Positions 22,447 to 33,576 of a DNA stretch of 64,000 nucleotides are shown piece after piece. Position 1 is the first letter of the stretch. Every line of letters begins with the position of its first letter. Made by a program: the position numbers and the translations under genes. This DNA is from Apodospora peruviana. Its lineage: Eukaryota; Ascomycota; Sordariomycetes; Sordariales; Lasiosphaeriaceae. The notes beneath the pieces were generated by a model. It was not told where the DNA came from. It did no database searches and saw nothing but the letters and a program-made list of their open reading frames with translations. Location: assembly GCA_033439685.1 (NCBI GenBank), contig JAUEDM010000003.1, forward strand, positions 2,696,001 to 2,760,000, given 5' to 3'.

Positions 22447-24327
22447 TCAACCACCCACAATAGCCCCGATAGCCCCCCCAATCTGCCCAAAAAGCACCCC
22501 CTTAAACACCGCATCACCCACCTCCTCGCCCCAGTGACCCGCCCACTTACCCGCCTTCTTGAGCTTAGCCTTCCAGGCCTCCTTCTCCGCCGGCGGTAAC
22601 TCACGCCACTCTCTCGCATCCTTATGACTATCCTGCTCTTCATCATGCTTTTCCATTTTCACATCACCACCTTCATCCCCTACAAAAATAACATTTTGTT
22701 GTTCTCCCGTCAGTGGCTCTATCTGCTGATCCTCCCACAAAGCATCCGCCAACCAGTTTCTATCCTCATCATCATTCGCAAGGATATTACCCACCCGCTG
22801 TCTGGTCCCGGAAATCTGCGTCTTCCAAGTCGAGTGCCAGCTCTTCGGCGTGATCGATCTCGCGCCGATGATCGACCGAGAAACACCCTTCACCTCTAGG
22901 AACCCCTGTGCGAGAATGGCCACGACCACGACAGCTATAGCGAAAAAGGTCACGAGACCCTTGATCAGCGGGTCGCGACCTTTCAGCGCCATGATGTAGC
23001 GCGGTTGGCGAGGTGGTCCACCGCGGCGCGTAGGCGTGGTGCTATCGACATATTTCTGCAGCGGGAGCGAGTGGACCACGCAGGTGTTGCCCATGGACCC
23101 GATAGACGCAAGCTTCAGGAACTGAGGACGCATCGTGCTCTGCTTGGGCGGAGAAAAGTGCGAGAAGGCGAGGCCCGATATGGGCGCCGGGTGGACCTCC
23201 CTGAACGTGGCGACCGAGTACAGGTTGGCGACCAGTGTGATGTCGTTGAGGACCTGGTGGTCAACCGTAAAAACCGTGATGGAACTGTCCTGGCCGGACA
23301 CGGCGATGGCGAACTGCGCGTCGCCTTGCTTCGTGGTCGGCGTTTGCGAGGGCGAGAGGTTGCGAACGGCCATACCCGTAGCGCGCGTGACGGGCTTGCG
23401 GAGGGACGCGGCGATGGCCAGCCGCGCCCATCCGTCCTTGCCTTCGGCGCCAGGTTTCGCTGGCAGACGGAAACCCTGGAGGATGGCGCCGCCGGCTTTG
23501 GGTAGGTTCGCGGCCGCCATGACGAAGGTGGATGTGAGATAGCGTATGGACCGGAAGGTTGGGCGCAGGCCGGAACCGTCGTCGTGGGGCATGGTGAAGA
23601 CGCAGTGCGGTTCGTAAGCGTCTGTCGCTTTGTTCTTGCCGCCGATGTTCATGGTGTAGAGGTCGTAGTCGGTGCAGTAGATGAGCTGCCACTCATCGTC
23701 GCCGATCTGGAACAGGTCGAGATCCACCGCTTGCTTGTCCAGCTGTAACGTCCCTCTTGTCTTTGGTGCTGTCGAGCCTCCAGTAGGGGGGACGTCAAAA
23801 ATGACTATCTGCGCGTCTTTGGCCTCGCCGGTGGCCACGGCGCCTATCTGGCGCGATCCCCCGGGGTAGTACGGCGATATCCTCAGCAGCCTCTGGTAGG
23901 CCTCCGTATTAGCCGTGGAGGTGAACAGCGAGGAGCGCGAGAGCTCGGTGATCTTGAGGCCGGTGGCGGCCTTGGCCTTGGCCGGCTGGTCGACCCCAAA
24001 GACTCGGAAATGCTCGTTCTTGCCCTTTTTTATGTCGTCGACGCTTGAGTTGATGCCGGCGTAGACGATGATGGAGTTTTTCCTCCGCGGCCCGGCGACG
24101 GCGATGGTGTTGACGCTGTCCTCGTCGCGGGAGAGGTCGACTTCGGAGACGACCTGCAGGGTGTCATGATGCGATGCGTCGAGCACCTCGATCTTGTTGG
24201 ACACCCCGCTCCGTCCGGGGCCGCCGCCGCCGCCGACTACGAGTCGATTTGCATCTTGGGGGTCAAAGTCACAGGCGTAGGGGGGAAATGAGAGCCGTAG
24301 CTCGGCTTTGGGTATCTTGGGTGCCAT
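22447..24327 (-). CDS. sec12: SEC12/PREB-type guanine nucleotide exchange factor for Sar1
   Basis: Single exon, 626 aa. Sec12 is an ER membrane protein that loads Sar1 with GTP to start COPII coat assembly. The N-terminus has the conserved glycine-rich loop (VVGGGGGPGRSGVSN, residues 30-44), the part of the Sec12 propeller that touches Sar1. WD40-like beta-propeller sequence follows to about residue 450. A single membrane helix (GLVTFFAIAVVVVAILAQGFL, about 457-477) follows, and then a lumenal tail of about 150 residues ending in a glycine-rich segment (GQIGGAIGAIVGG). The start is the ATG at 24327; the frame is open further upstream but without another ATG. The neighbouring ALDH gene lies on the same strand about 0.5 kb upstream. 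Sec12 is normally essential and constitutive; no special regulatory element was seen. Confidence 0.88.
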   Translation of the reverse strand: MAPKIPKAELRLSFPPYACDFDPQDANRLVVGGGGGPGRSGVSNKIEVLDASHHDTLQVVSEVDLSRDEDSVNTIAVAGPRRKNSIIVYAGINSSVDDIKKGKNEHFRVFGVDQPAKAKAATGLKITELSRSSLFTSTANTEAYQRLLRISPYYPGGSRQIGAVATGEAKDAQIVIFDVPPTGGSTAPKTRGTLQLDKQAVDLDLFQIGDDEWQLIYCTDYDLYTMNIGGKNKATDAYEPHCVFTMPHDDGSGLRPTFRSIRYLTSTFVMAAANLPKAGGAILQGFRLPAKPGAEGKDGWARLAIAASLRKPVTRATGMAVRNLSPSQTPTTKQGDAQFAIAVSGQDSSITVFTVDHQVLNDITLVANLYSVATFREVHPAPISGLAFSHFSPPKQSTMRPQFLKLASIGSMGNTCVVHSLPLQKYVDSTTPTRRGGPPRQPRYIMALKGRDPLIKGLVTFFAIAVVVVAILAQGFLEVKGVSRSIIGARSITPKSWHSTWKTQISGTRQRVGNILANDDEDRNWLADALWEDQQIEPLTGEQQNVIFVGDEGGDVKMEKHDEEQDSHKDAREWRELPPAEKEAWKAKLKKAGKWAGHWGEEVGDAVFKGVLFGQIGGAIGAIVGG

Positions 24328-24822
24328 GGTCTGGCGTGAGGTCCGGTCGATCAGTCGGTCGAAGGTCAACTGTGTGTATGCCGGGATATGTTGGTGCGGG
24401 GCAGAGAAAACCGAGAGTTCTTTGAAAGAAGCTCTTTGCAACTGTTTTTGTGCTCACAAGTGCGTCTTGATCTCTTGAGTTTCCGAGTTCTCGAACGACA
24501 CGTGGAGCTATGATGATCTTGGTAAGGTTTGGATGACGGACGAGGCGCTTGGGCCAGATCTTTTCTTGCTGGAGTTCATCCCTGTTTAGCAGGGTTTAAA
24601 GTCTTGGCATAAATGAATCCCGGGATAGGGAAGCCCCAACGCTGTGGAACCGTGGAACGAAACAGAACCCGTCCCCAAGGGGGGGGGGGGGGCAGCCTGC
24701 CAATCTGCAGATATGCGGGGTTGACGTCCGTCTGGCAGATGTGAGCAGAAGATTCAAAGATTGATTTTGACAAGACTTATATCCAAAAATGTTTAGATTT
24801 AAGGGGTTAAAAGTTCACATCC
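24328..24822. other. SEC12 promoter region with a G14 run
   Basis: 495 bp between the SEC12 start and the ALDH stop, both on the minus strand. A run of 14 G lies at 24679-24692. No gene seen. Confidence 0.6.
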
Positions 24823-26380
24823 CTACGCCGTCATGTTCACATGGATACTCTTGATATTACAATACGCCGCCAGACCGGCCTCGCCCAACTCCCGCCCAAT
24901 GCCCGACTGCTTCACACCTCCAAACGGAATCCGATAATCTGAATCATTGCTGCTGTTAATCCACACCATGCCCGCCTCGATCTCGCGGGCCACCCGATGC
25001 GCTTTGGTTAAGTCCTTGGTAAACAACGCCGATCCGAGTCCGTAGGTCGTGTTGTTGGCCAACTCAATCGCCTCTTCCTCGGTCTTGAACGACACGACCG
25101 CAACGCACGGCCCAAAGATCTCCTCCCTAAAGATCTTCATGCTCGGCTTGACGTTGGTAAACACGGTCGGCGCGACGAAGAAGCCCTTGCCGTTGATAGG
25201 CGCCGGCTCACCGCCCAGCATGCAGGTCGCGCCCTCCTCCTTTCCGGACTCAATGAAGCCCAGGACGCGGTCATACTGCGCCTTTGTGACCTGCGGGCCC
25301 TGGAACGTGTTCTCCTCGAACGGGTCGCCGACAACCGAGATCTCCTTGACCTTGGACTTGAACGTGTCGACGAAGGCGTCGTAAACCTTCTCATGAACGA
25401 GGATGCGCGACGTGGCGGTGCAGATCTGGCCCTGGTTGCTCATGATGCCGATGTGCGACCACATCGCGGCGAGCTCGAGATCGGCATCCTCGAACACGAT
25501 GAGCGGCGACTTGCCGCCCGTCTCGAGCGTGATGTTCTTCATGGTGGCCGATGCCATCTTCATGATCTCCTTTCCGGTGGCCGTGCTGCCGGTGAAGGCA
25601 ATCTTGTCCACGCCGGGGCTCTGGACCAGCGCGGCGCCCGCTTCCCGGCCGTGGCCGTTGATGATGTTGACGACGCCCGGCGGAAAGCCGGCCTCCTTGA
25701 TCAGCTTGGCCACATACAGCATCGAGAGCGGGGTCTGCTCGGCAAGTTTGAGCACGATCGTGTTGCCACAGCACAGCGCCGGACCGAGCTTCCAGGCGGC
25801 CATGTCGAGCGGGTAGTTCCACGGGATGATCTGGCCGCAGACACCGAGAGGCTCCTTGACAGTGTAGGCGAACTTGGCGGGACCGACGTCGATCACCTGG
25901 CCAAAGTTCTTGTCCGCATATCCGGCGTAGTACTTAAGCACGTTGACGACTTCGGGGACGTTTTCGGTGAGGGCCACGGTGTAGGGCTTGCCGTTGTCGA
26001 GGCACTCGATGGTGGCCAAGATCTCGGCGTTCTCAGCAACCAGATCGGCCAACTTGGTCATCAGGGCGCCGCGCTCGGTACCAGACAGTCCCTTCCATGA
26101 CGGATCCTTGAAGGCCTTCCGGGAGGCAGATACTGCGGTCTCGACATCCTCGGCGGTGGCGGCGTACACTGAGCAGATCTCCTCTTCGTTGCTGTTCCAG
26201 CAGTTAGTTGGGTCCACATGATGATGTGGAGTTGTGAAGCTGTGAGGTGTTATTAACGTACGTTGGGTTGATGGATGCTAGTTTTTGTTCATTGCTACTC
26301 TTGACGAACTCGTTGTTGATGAAGAGGCCCACGGGCTGTGACCACGACTTGCCGTTGGGAGCTTTGAGCTCTACCTCCAT
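24823..26380 (-). CDS. NAD(P)-dependent aldehyde dehydrogenase
   Basis: Two exons (26380-26262 and 26191-24823; donor GTACGT, branch CTAAC) encode 495 aa, the usual length of the classic ALDH superfamily. It oxidises aldehydes to acids, for example acetaldehyde to acetate. Visible landmarks: IPWNYP with the catalytic-site Asn165, nucleotide-binding FTGSTATG (239-246), general base Glu263 in LETGGKSP, catalytic Cys297 in NQGQICTATSR, EEIFGPV-like EEIFGPC, and the C-terminal PFGGVKQSG. All key residues are present. The start at 26380 gives the cytosolic-type protein. An in-frame ATG at 26533 in good context would add 51 residues rich in Arg/Ser with no acidic residue, a plausible mitochondrial presequence. 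Divergent from the LMBR1 gene at 27257. Confidence 0.92.
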
Positions 26381-26533
26381 GTTGGATTTTGATTTGGATC
26401 TGACCGAGTTGTGTGGTGAAGGAGTGAAGGAGAATGGCCGCAAGAACTGAATATTGAGAGGAGACGGCGATCGTGATCGTGTGCAGAAGGAGAGTGCTGC
26501 CCTCCAGGAGGGGTGAGGTAGGACGATGGCCAT
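26381..26533 (-). promoter_or_regulatory. Possible alternative N-terminal extension of the aldehyde dehydrogenase
   Basis: The ALDH frame is open upstream of the ATG at 26380, with another ATG at 26533 (context AAGATGG). The extra 51 residues contain six Arg, two Lys and many Ser/Pro, and no Asp or Glu. This composition fits a mitochondrial targeting sequence, so start choice could set location. An overlapping out-of-frame ORF (26568-26371) also spans the main start. Confidence 0.4.
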
Positions 26534-27256
26534 CTTCTTATGCGCATCACATCGAGACAACCCCTCATTCACATCAGACCTGCCTGCTCTTGCAAAAGCA
26601 GGCTTCAGAAAGAGTGATCACCTGCACGATCCGATAAGCCCGCCCTGATGGGACGCAGGGTGGGGAAGCTTGACCCCTTTCCATAATCGGGAGCTGTTAG
26701 CAGCCGTGTACGTACAACGTACCTACCTTAGGTACCTTACCTTTGTGCTTACCTAGCTGCCTATCTTATCAACGATCGGAATGGTTCTCTCTATGGACCC
26801 TCTTCTGGGCATGTGGCCGAGGACTTTTTTCCCCAATTCGAGCATACCGTTTTGGTAGCTTCACCTTCAAAGTCGAGGCCGTTGATAACCAACCCCATCT
26901 TTGGGATGATCGGGGGTTCACAGTTGGGCCAATCAGATGAGACCAGCCAAGCCCAACGAGGGGTTGCCGCAAACAGGTCAAGGCCCAGAATTGATCCATC
27001 CCTGTCAGCTGGGACGGGATGGAACCTGCACTATTCATGTGTGTTGGTGTCGGTGCGACCATGACGTGAATGGCACTGGCAACTGTCAACTGACAACTGA
27101 AGTCTAATAATACTAGCCTTGTGAAGCTGACTGTGCAATTGCGCGTACGAATACCTCCAGCTATTTATCAACTACCACAGACTTGACATTTGCAGTGGTC
27201 GCGCATTGCTTTGATCGATCAACCCCGATGGACATGTGTCCCGAGACTCGCCCATC
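26534..27256. other. Divergent promoter region ALDH / LMBR1
   Basis: Together with the optional ALDH extension this separates two divergently transcribed genes. A dense cluster of TACCTA/TAGGTA motifs runs from 26718 to 26741 and continues with another ACCTAG copy near 26751. No gene seen. Confidence 0.55.
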
Positions 27257-29489
27257 ATGATCCAACTCGCAATATCGCAGTCGCCGCTGGGCTCCGAGAT
27301 CTTTGCCCTCCTCGCTCTGATCGCCATCTCCATCGTCGTCCTTCTCATCCAGCGATACTACCTACCGCTACGCTCGACTCCTGCCTTCCTCCTCGTACCC
27401 ATATTCTTTGCGCTATGGCTTCCCGCAAGTATTGTCCTGCTGGTGCCCATTGATCTCGCCTCCAGCGCTACCACCGATGACGTTGATGCTCGCGGCATCT
27501 GGCTTGAACCCGGCACACTGAGGGTCTCGTGGAGGATCACATACTGGCTCACCTTCTCCTTGACGTGGTAAGTGGTCAATATTATACTCCAAAGATTCCA
27601 AAGAGACCCCCGAACTGTTCTAACAGTATGCGCTGCCTAGGTTCATCCTCCCCGTCCTCGCCGAATACTCCGACTCGGGTTACCGCGATCCCCAAGACAA
27701 GCTCCGTGACTCCCTCCGCGCAAATGCTCAGTACTACGCTATTGTCTTTGGGTCCGCGGCCCTCGGGCTCATTTACGTTCTCATATCCTACGGTGGCTTT
27801 TCCACGTCGCTCAAAAGTACCGTCATGGCGCTCGCATACTGCTGGGGTTTGATACTGGCCATCTATCTTATGGGACACGGTCTCGTCGCTATTCCCCGCC
27901 GGCTCTTCCGGAACGCAAATATCAGTGGCAGGCTGCGCAGAATTCACACCCAGGCTGTCCGCGTGTACGAGCAGATGGACGACGCCGAGTTGAACTTGGG
28001 GGATCTCGAGCAGCTCGTGGGCGAGCTCAGCCGGCGCAAGACGGGAAGTGCCGCCCACTTCCAGGACTGGATCGAAGAGCTGGTGGACATGACCAACCTG
28101 CCCGAATGTCAGCCTCGGTCGACCATACCCCGAAATACGGATCCAAGCAGACAATTGCCGACTGTCATCACTGAGAAGTTCATGGCCGACCTCACGAGAC
28201 GGCTCATGAGGGCGAAGCACGCGCGATCTCGCTACGTCAACGAATGGAACTTACTGCTGCAAGATGCGGTCAAGACCCAGGCGATTCTTGACTCTGCAGC
28301 TTCCAAGAAGCTCGATTTTGGCGCAGCCTCACCGCACGCCGGTTTCTGGGACAAGTTAAACATCTTCACACCGTACACCCGTTACTTGTTCCACTACCAC
28401 GCTGCCCCATATCTGCACATTGCCTTTGGTTCCCTCCTGACCCTTGCTTCGATCTGCATCCTGTGGTCTGAAGTCGTGAAGGGTCTGCTTCCCTCATTTT
28501 CTATAATCCGCTACACCGTGGTGCACCACTGGAGCGGCGAGAAAGGTCAGGTCGGTTTCGCCGGTCAGGTCATTGCCGCCTTGTGGATGGTGTACATGTG
28601 CGCCGCCGCCCTGATCTCCATCACCGAGGTCAAGGTCTGGCGGGGCCGCGCGCTAGTGCGCCGCAACACGGCCCACGAGTCGGCCTTTTGGTACGCGAGC
28701 CAGGTCGCCCGACTCAGCGTCCCACTCTCGTACAACTTTATGACCTTCTTGGGCCCTAACATCTACAACAAAACAGTCTTCTACGACTTCCTCGGCCAAC
28801 TCATCAACCTCACCCCGCTAGGCGAGTGGTTCGACTACCTGTTCCCCGCCTTTATTCTTCTTCCTGTCTGTGCCACGCTGTTCGGGCTGTACGGGAAGGT
28901 CAAGCGCGTCTTTGGGTTCGGAGTGGATGTGCTCGACGACATGGACGACAACGAGAACGAGTCCGCCTACGGGACTGGTTCCTGGCGTGAGGGCCGCGAC
29001 CTGATTGAGCGAGAGCTGAACGGCACATCGGCGGCGATCCGCGGGCGGAGAGCTGTGGTTGCTGGCGGTGGCCCGCGGGCGGCACCGATACTGTCTGGGC
29101 CGAGAGGTGGTGTTGGTGCCGGTGGAAGAGACGGCAGCCCGATGACGCCGCTGGGTGCTTCGCCGAATGCTCGCCCGGCCGCAAATACGTCTGCAAGGAG
29201 GGCCGGTGTAGGTTCGTCCTCGTCGCGAGCAGCGAACTTGACGGAACCGGAAGACGAGAATTTCTTTGAGGCACTTGGTCATCGGTTCAAGAATACCATT
29301 GATACGATGGATACGCCGAAATGGTTCCAGGAGCTTGGGCAGGGTATCAAGAAGCCTAAGTGGATGGGCGGTGGTGATGATAATGGAAGTAGTAATGGTA
29401 GTAGTGATAGTAGACCACAGGCGCCGGGGAGGGGGAACTCAGATGTCAGGAGATGGTTTGGTGGCTCGGAAGGGCGGATTAGACTGTAA
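27257..29489 (+). CDS. LMBR1 domain-containing integral membrane protein
   Basis: Two exons (27257-27567 and 27641-29489; donor GTAAGT, branch CTAAC) encode 719 aa. About nine hydrophobic segments are visible, for example about residues 15-32, 43-62, 92-112, 130-150 and 160-182 in the N-terminal half. A long cytosolic loop with basic/acidic helices separates these from four more segments between about 380 and 550. Segments such as WLTFSLTWFILP and SYNFMTFLGPNIY match the LMBR1/lipocalin-receptor-like superfamily. The last 150 residues are a Gly/Ser/Arg/Asn-rich cytosolic tail containing a GSSNGSSDS stretch. Fungal members are widespread but poorly characterised, so a transport or receptor role is only inferred. 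Start is the first ATG in frame before the first membrane segment. Confidence 0.85.
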
Positions 29490-30079
29490 TTCTTTTCTGT
29501 AAATACTAACTACTAACTACTGCTACTACTAGAGGGACTGCGCTTGGCGTTTTCTGTTTGTCTTATCACTGGCGTTGTGGTTAGCATTGCGCATCGTCCA
29601 TACGATGAATGCTCTCTTTTTCATTCTTGTATATTGCTTTGCCGCGCGGTTTGGATTTCAGCATTTTGTTTAGGTTCTTGTCTAGCCACACGGGATATAG
29701 CATTAGATACGGTGTCTTTTGTGTTTGTTTCCAAATCGAGGCAGGTTGGCTGTTTGGTACCTATGTGAAATCGTTAGATGCACCACAATATTATATCCAT
29801 AGCAACGTCGTGCCCGATTTGAGTTCTCAATCTCCGGAGCCGTCATGACGATGCCCCACCCCTTCCCCGCGCCCGAAGTTGATCGGCTCGGGTCAATCAC
29901 GACTTATTATCGGAGAGTCGATGACAAATCGCTAGGACGACATTAGTTGGATCGATGTTTTTTTGCCTCGGTGCAAATCTTGATTCTAAATACCTTCTCT
30001 TTGACTTCATTTGTTTAAACACAGTCTTCACCAGATTCGACTCACTTCACACACTTGCAAGTCTTTGCAATAAACAACA
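29490..30079. other. Intergenic between two plus-strand genes
   Basis: 590 bp serving as the 3' flank of the LMBR1 gene and promoter of the NADH pyrophosphatase gene. It begins with short TACTAACTAC repeats near 29503-29530. No gene seen. Confidence 0.55.
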
Positions 30080-31443
30080 ATGCCAACCATCCCGGATTTA
30101 CCGGTCCTCGGCGAGCACGACGACCCCAACTCGATGCTGTCCAAGAAGTTCGGGCGGGAGGTAGCAAACTACTTCTCAGGAAGCCCGCTCAACCGCCTCT
30201 CTTTTTTACGAGGGGACCGCGATTTCCTGAGGCAGGCGTTCTCGTACCCCTCCACGGCGTTTTTGTTGATGAACAACCTCGACCCCTTGGTCAGGCAAGA
30301 TGACCCGTCCCATCTTGCTTTTGCGACCATCGCGGACGTCGTCCCGCTCACGGGCGAGGATCCGTTTGGCAAGACAGAAGAAGAACAGATTCGGGATTTT
30401 GATTCCGCGGACGATAAGCATCCGCCTGTTATTGTTTTCTTGGGCGTGGATGATAAGGCCCAGTTACCTTCTTCTCGTCAGGTAGAGGAGTTTGCGTATA
30501 AGAGTTTCAGGGGAAGTCCGTATTTCGCGGTTGATGTCACGCCAAGGGGAGAGGGAAAAGTCGCCGTGGAGGCGAGGAAGTTGGTTGAGCGGCTGAAGGA
30601 AAGAGGACTAGAATTTCATCAGACGGCTGGACACAGGCATATGGGTTTACACGCTGGACAAGGTATTTATTTGCCTCTCTCAACGTTGTGAGAGAAAGTA
30701 CAGATAGGGAAAAGGGGGCTATGCTAATATGTGAGATTTTGATCACTGCAGCGGCAATGTACGGTCATGCGCGAGCGCTGATCGACTGGAACGCGCGCAA
30801 CCCGTTCTGCGCGCAGTGCGGCCAGACGACGCTCTCGGTGCACGCCGGCACCAAGCGCGCGTGTCCACCGACTGACATGGCCGGCGGAACGGTCCCCCAC
30901 GACCGCAAGCCCTGCGCGACCAGGGGCACGGTCTCGAACCTGAGCTTCCCCCGGACCGACCCGACTGTCATCATGGCGGTCGTCAGCGCCGACGGGACCA
31001 AGGTCCTGCTGGGCAGGCAGCGGCGCTGGCCCAAGTTCTGGTACAGCACGCTCGCCGGCTTCCAGGAGCCGGGCGAGTCGATCGAGGAGGCCGTGAGACG
31101 AGAGGTGTGGGAGGAGAGCGGGATCAAGGTCGGCCGGGTGGTGCTGCACAGCTCGCAACCGTGGCCGTTCCCGGCCAGCTTGATGATCGGCGCCGTCGGC
31201 CAGGCGCTTCCGGGGGCCGAGGCCGAGACGGTGTTCCTGGGCCACGACGCCGAGCTCGAGGATGCCAGGTGGTTCGGGTTTGACGAGGTCAAGCTCGCGC
31301 TGGCGAAAGGGGTCAGCAATCTCGGCGAGTCGGCGCCCGAGGGATACGTGGACGGTGGGTTGCGGCTACCGCCGCAGACGGCGATTGCGAACCAGTTGAT
31401 CAAGGCGGTTGTGGAGGGATGGTGGGTTTCGCCGAGGATGTAA
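30080..31443 (+). CDS. npy1: NADH pyrophosphatase (Nudix, NUDT12/Npy1 type)
   Basis: Two exons (30080-30662 and 30752-31443) encode 424 aa. The enzyme cleaves NADH to NMNH and AMP and can also act on other NAD-capped or dinucleotide substrates. The N-terminal domain (1-190) is the usual NUDIX-like fold. A zinc-ribbon follows with C214-x2-C217 (FCAQCG) and later cysteines at KRACPP and RKPCAT. The Nudix box is complete: G297-x5-E303-x7-R311-E-V-W-E-E-S-G318. The downstream SQPWPFP motif (329-335) is the signature of NADH-specific members. The C-terminus (WWVSPRM) is not a canonical peroxisomal SKL signal. Downstream it converges with the ribosomal protein gene. Confidence 0.9.
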
Positions 31444-32672
31444 GACGGAAAGTCATAACTGTTGTGGGATTTGAGGGATCTTGCAGATACGAAACCTTCT
31501 TGTCACCGTAGGACCGGAACAGATGTCTGCCCTACGATATTTAGACCGTTGCCTCATGATATAGCGAGCAATGATAGATACCTGAAGACTTTGGAACAAG
31601 ACACAGCCAAAACAACACACAAGATTTGGCATCAGCAGGATCCCACACAAAGGGCAGTACAAGCATATCAAATGCCACAAATAAATCGACATATTGCTTG
31701 AGTCACGATAAGAGAGCGGCGGCTCAGTAATAAGTTCCAATCCGGAACCCAAACGGTCTGGCAAAGTCCAATCTCCCACCATCCCACCCCGTCAAAAGTA
31801 ATCTAGCAGTCATCGGTCGAACATGGATATGTCGACACCACCCCACTGTCACGGACCTCGAGAGTCGCAGTCCGCGGCAATATATGTAATAGGAAAAGGT
31901 GATATCTGTCGCTTTAGGAGGCCGGGAACGGAGGAAGACCCATGGTGCGCACCCTTCAGGAACGCAGAGTAACCCTCAGCAAGCCACATCTGTGGAGCCG
32001 CCACGCCGAGCCAGAGAAAGCTCCCCTGCCCAAATTCTTCACTTGGCGGTGTAGAAGATGGGTGTGAGGTGCAAACCTCGACTCGCCTGTAGATGAGAAA
32101 GGAAGAAAAGAAGAGGGAGAGAATTTGGGAGTGCGGCAGGTTTTTTATAGGACGTGAGCTGTGGGGCGTGCTGGGAGGTGGGGCTAGGCTGTGCTGGGGC
32201 TAGCGCAGAAGAATGTTTGCCAGTCTGCTTCAGGGTCCACTTCATTGCGGCTCCCACTATCAAAAACTTCATGGATCATGGGTTTGGCATGTACGAAACA
32301 AACTTGCAAGACGGGAAAGGTAGATTGCGGATGTTAGCCTTCAGGATGAATGTGCGATGCTTACATTTTTACATCATATTTGGGGTTTAAACAGGACTGG
32401 AATAGCCATCTACGGAGGGACGTGGATCGACACAATCCCGGCGCAGCTCAAGTGCTCCCAACGGGAAGAGATCCCGTACCTGTTGCTGCGCCTCGAGAGA
32501 AGAACGGTAGCTATCCCGTGATACACACAATATCACCATGCAAACAAGTCAGGTCAAATAGTGCCCGCAAAATAGTAGTCATCCGTGTGTTTGATATTTC
32601 TTGTCTAGACTACTAAGATCCCATGAGGTCGAGGCGTGGGGCTAACAAAAGCCTACACCCAACAGACCCCAT
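31444..32672. other. Convergent 3' flanks, 1.2 kb
   Basis: Between the NADH pyrophosphatase gene (plus) and the ribosomal protein gene (minus). Only short ORFs of fewer than 110 codons without motifs. No RNA gene recognised. Confidence 0.5.
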
Positions 32673-33576
32673 TTAGTACAGGCGCTTGGGGGGAGACATG
32701 GTAGCCTTGATGGTCAGGCTACCAACGTTCTGCCAGCCCTTCTTGAGCAGGGAGACGAGGTAGTTGATGGCCAACATGATGTTGGCAACCAGCTGCTCAT
32801 TCTCCATGCCGACGTTACCGACGGCGACACCCATGCACAGAACCTTCTTCAGCTGGAACTTGATGGTCGACTTGACCTCGTTGATCTTGCCGGTAAGGTC
32901 GTCGGAGTGCGAGACGGGGGTGGGGAACTTGCCAGCTGCAGAGTATCATTGTTAGCGTTATTGCTCAGCCCTTAAGATGGTTTAAGTATTCGTACCCTTA
33001 GAAAGACCGGGACCCAGCAGACGGGGAATCTGCTTGATGAGGGTGTCGGAGGCGACGAAGGCATCGTACTTGCGAGCCAGCTTCTTGATGAGCTTCTTGT
33101 TCTTGTTCAGCTTCTTCAAGTCGTCGGAGCTCATGGCGTCAACACCACCGTGCTTGGCACGATCGATATCGTGCTGGTCACCGAGGATGCAGATGCTCAT
33201 GTTCGGGCGGGGGATGGTAGGCAAGCGGATGGTGCCGGAGAAACCTGTAGTTATCTCTGTCAGCTCGTGGTCGTTCCTCGGGTGCAGTTCGGATTCGGCC
33301 GTGACATACGCTTGTCACGCTGGGGATCATAGTTCTTCAGGCCGATCTGGAGCCTTTGCGATATGTTAGCCCAAAATTTCCATTGCGATAAAGGGAGCCG
33401 CGTTGGGTATTGACTTACTCAACGGTCTCCAAGAAGTTGCGCTTCTTGGTCTCGTTGGAGTACTCGAGCAGATCAGCGACATGCTGACGCACACCGGCTA
33501 CGAACAACGGTTAGTCGAGCTCGAAAAAAGGACAGCAGGTATCGTGAGAATGCTTACCGACGGAAATCTTGGACAT
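32673..33576 (-). CDS. rpl10a: 60S ribosomal protein L10a (uL1 family)
   Basis: Five coding exons (33576-33558, 33497-33419, 33353-33310, 33244-32996, 32935-32673) assemble into 217 aa, the standard length of eukaryotic uL1, the large-subunit protein that forms the L1 stalk. All four introns are 60-65 nt, with donors GTAAGC, GTAAGT, GTATGT and GTACGA. Recognisable blocks are MSKISVAGVRQHV, LQIGLKNYDPQRDKR, FSGTIRLP, GDQHDIDRAK, SDTLIKQIPRLLGPGL and the C-terminal MSPPKRLY. The first coding exon is only 19 nt. Many short introns near the 5' end are common in fungal ribosomal protein genes. Confidence 0.95.

Noticed and set aside
23005..23505. Long plus-strand ORF inside SEC12
   Set aside because: It is antisense to a well-supported coding exon and arises from GC-rich codon bias.
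17311..31443. Biosynthetic gene cluster
   Set aside because: No synthase, P450, transporter or pathway regulator grouping; the genes are housekeeping or unrelated.
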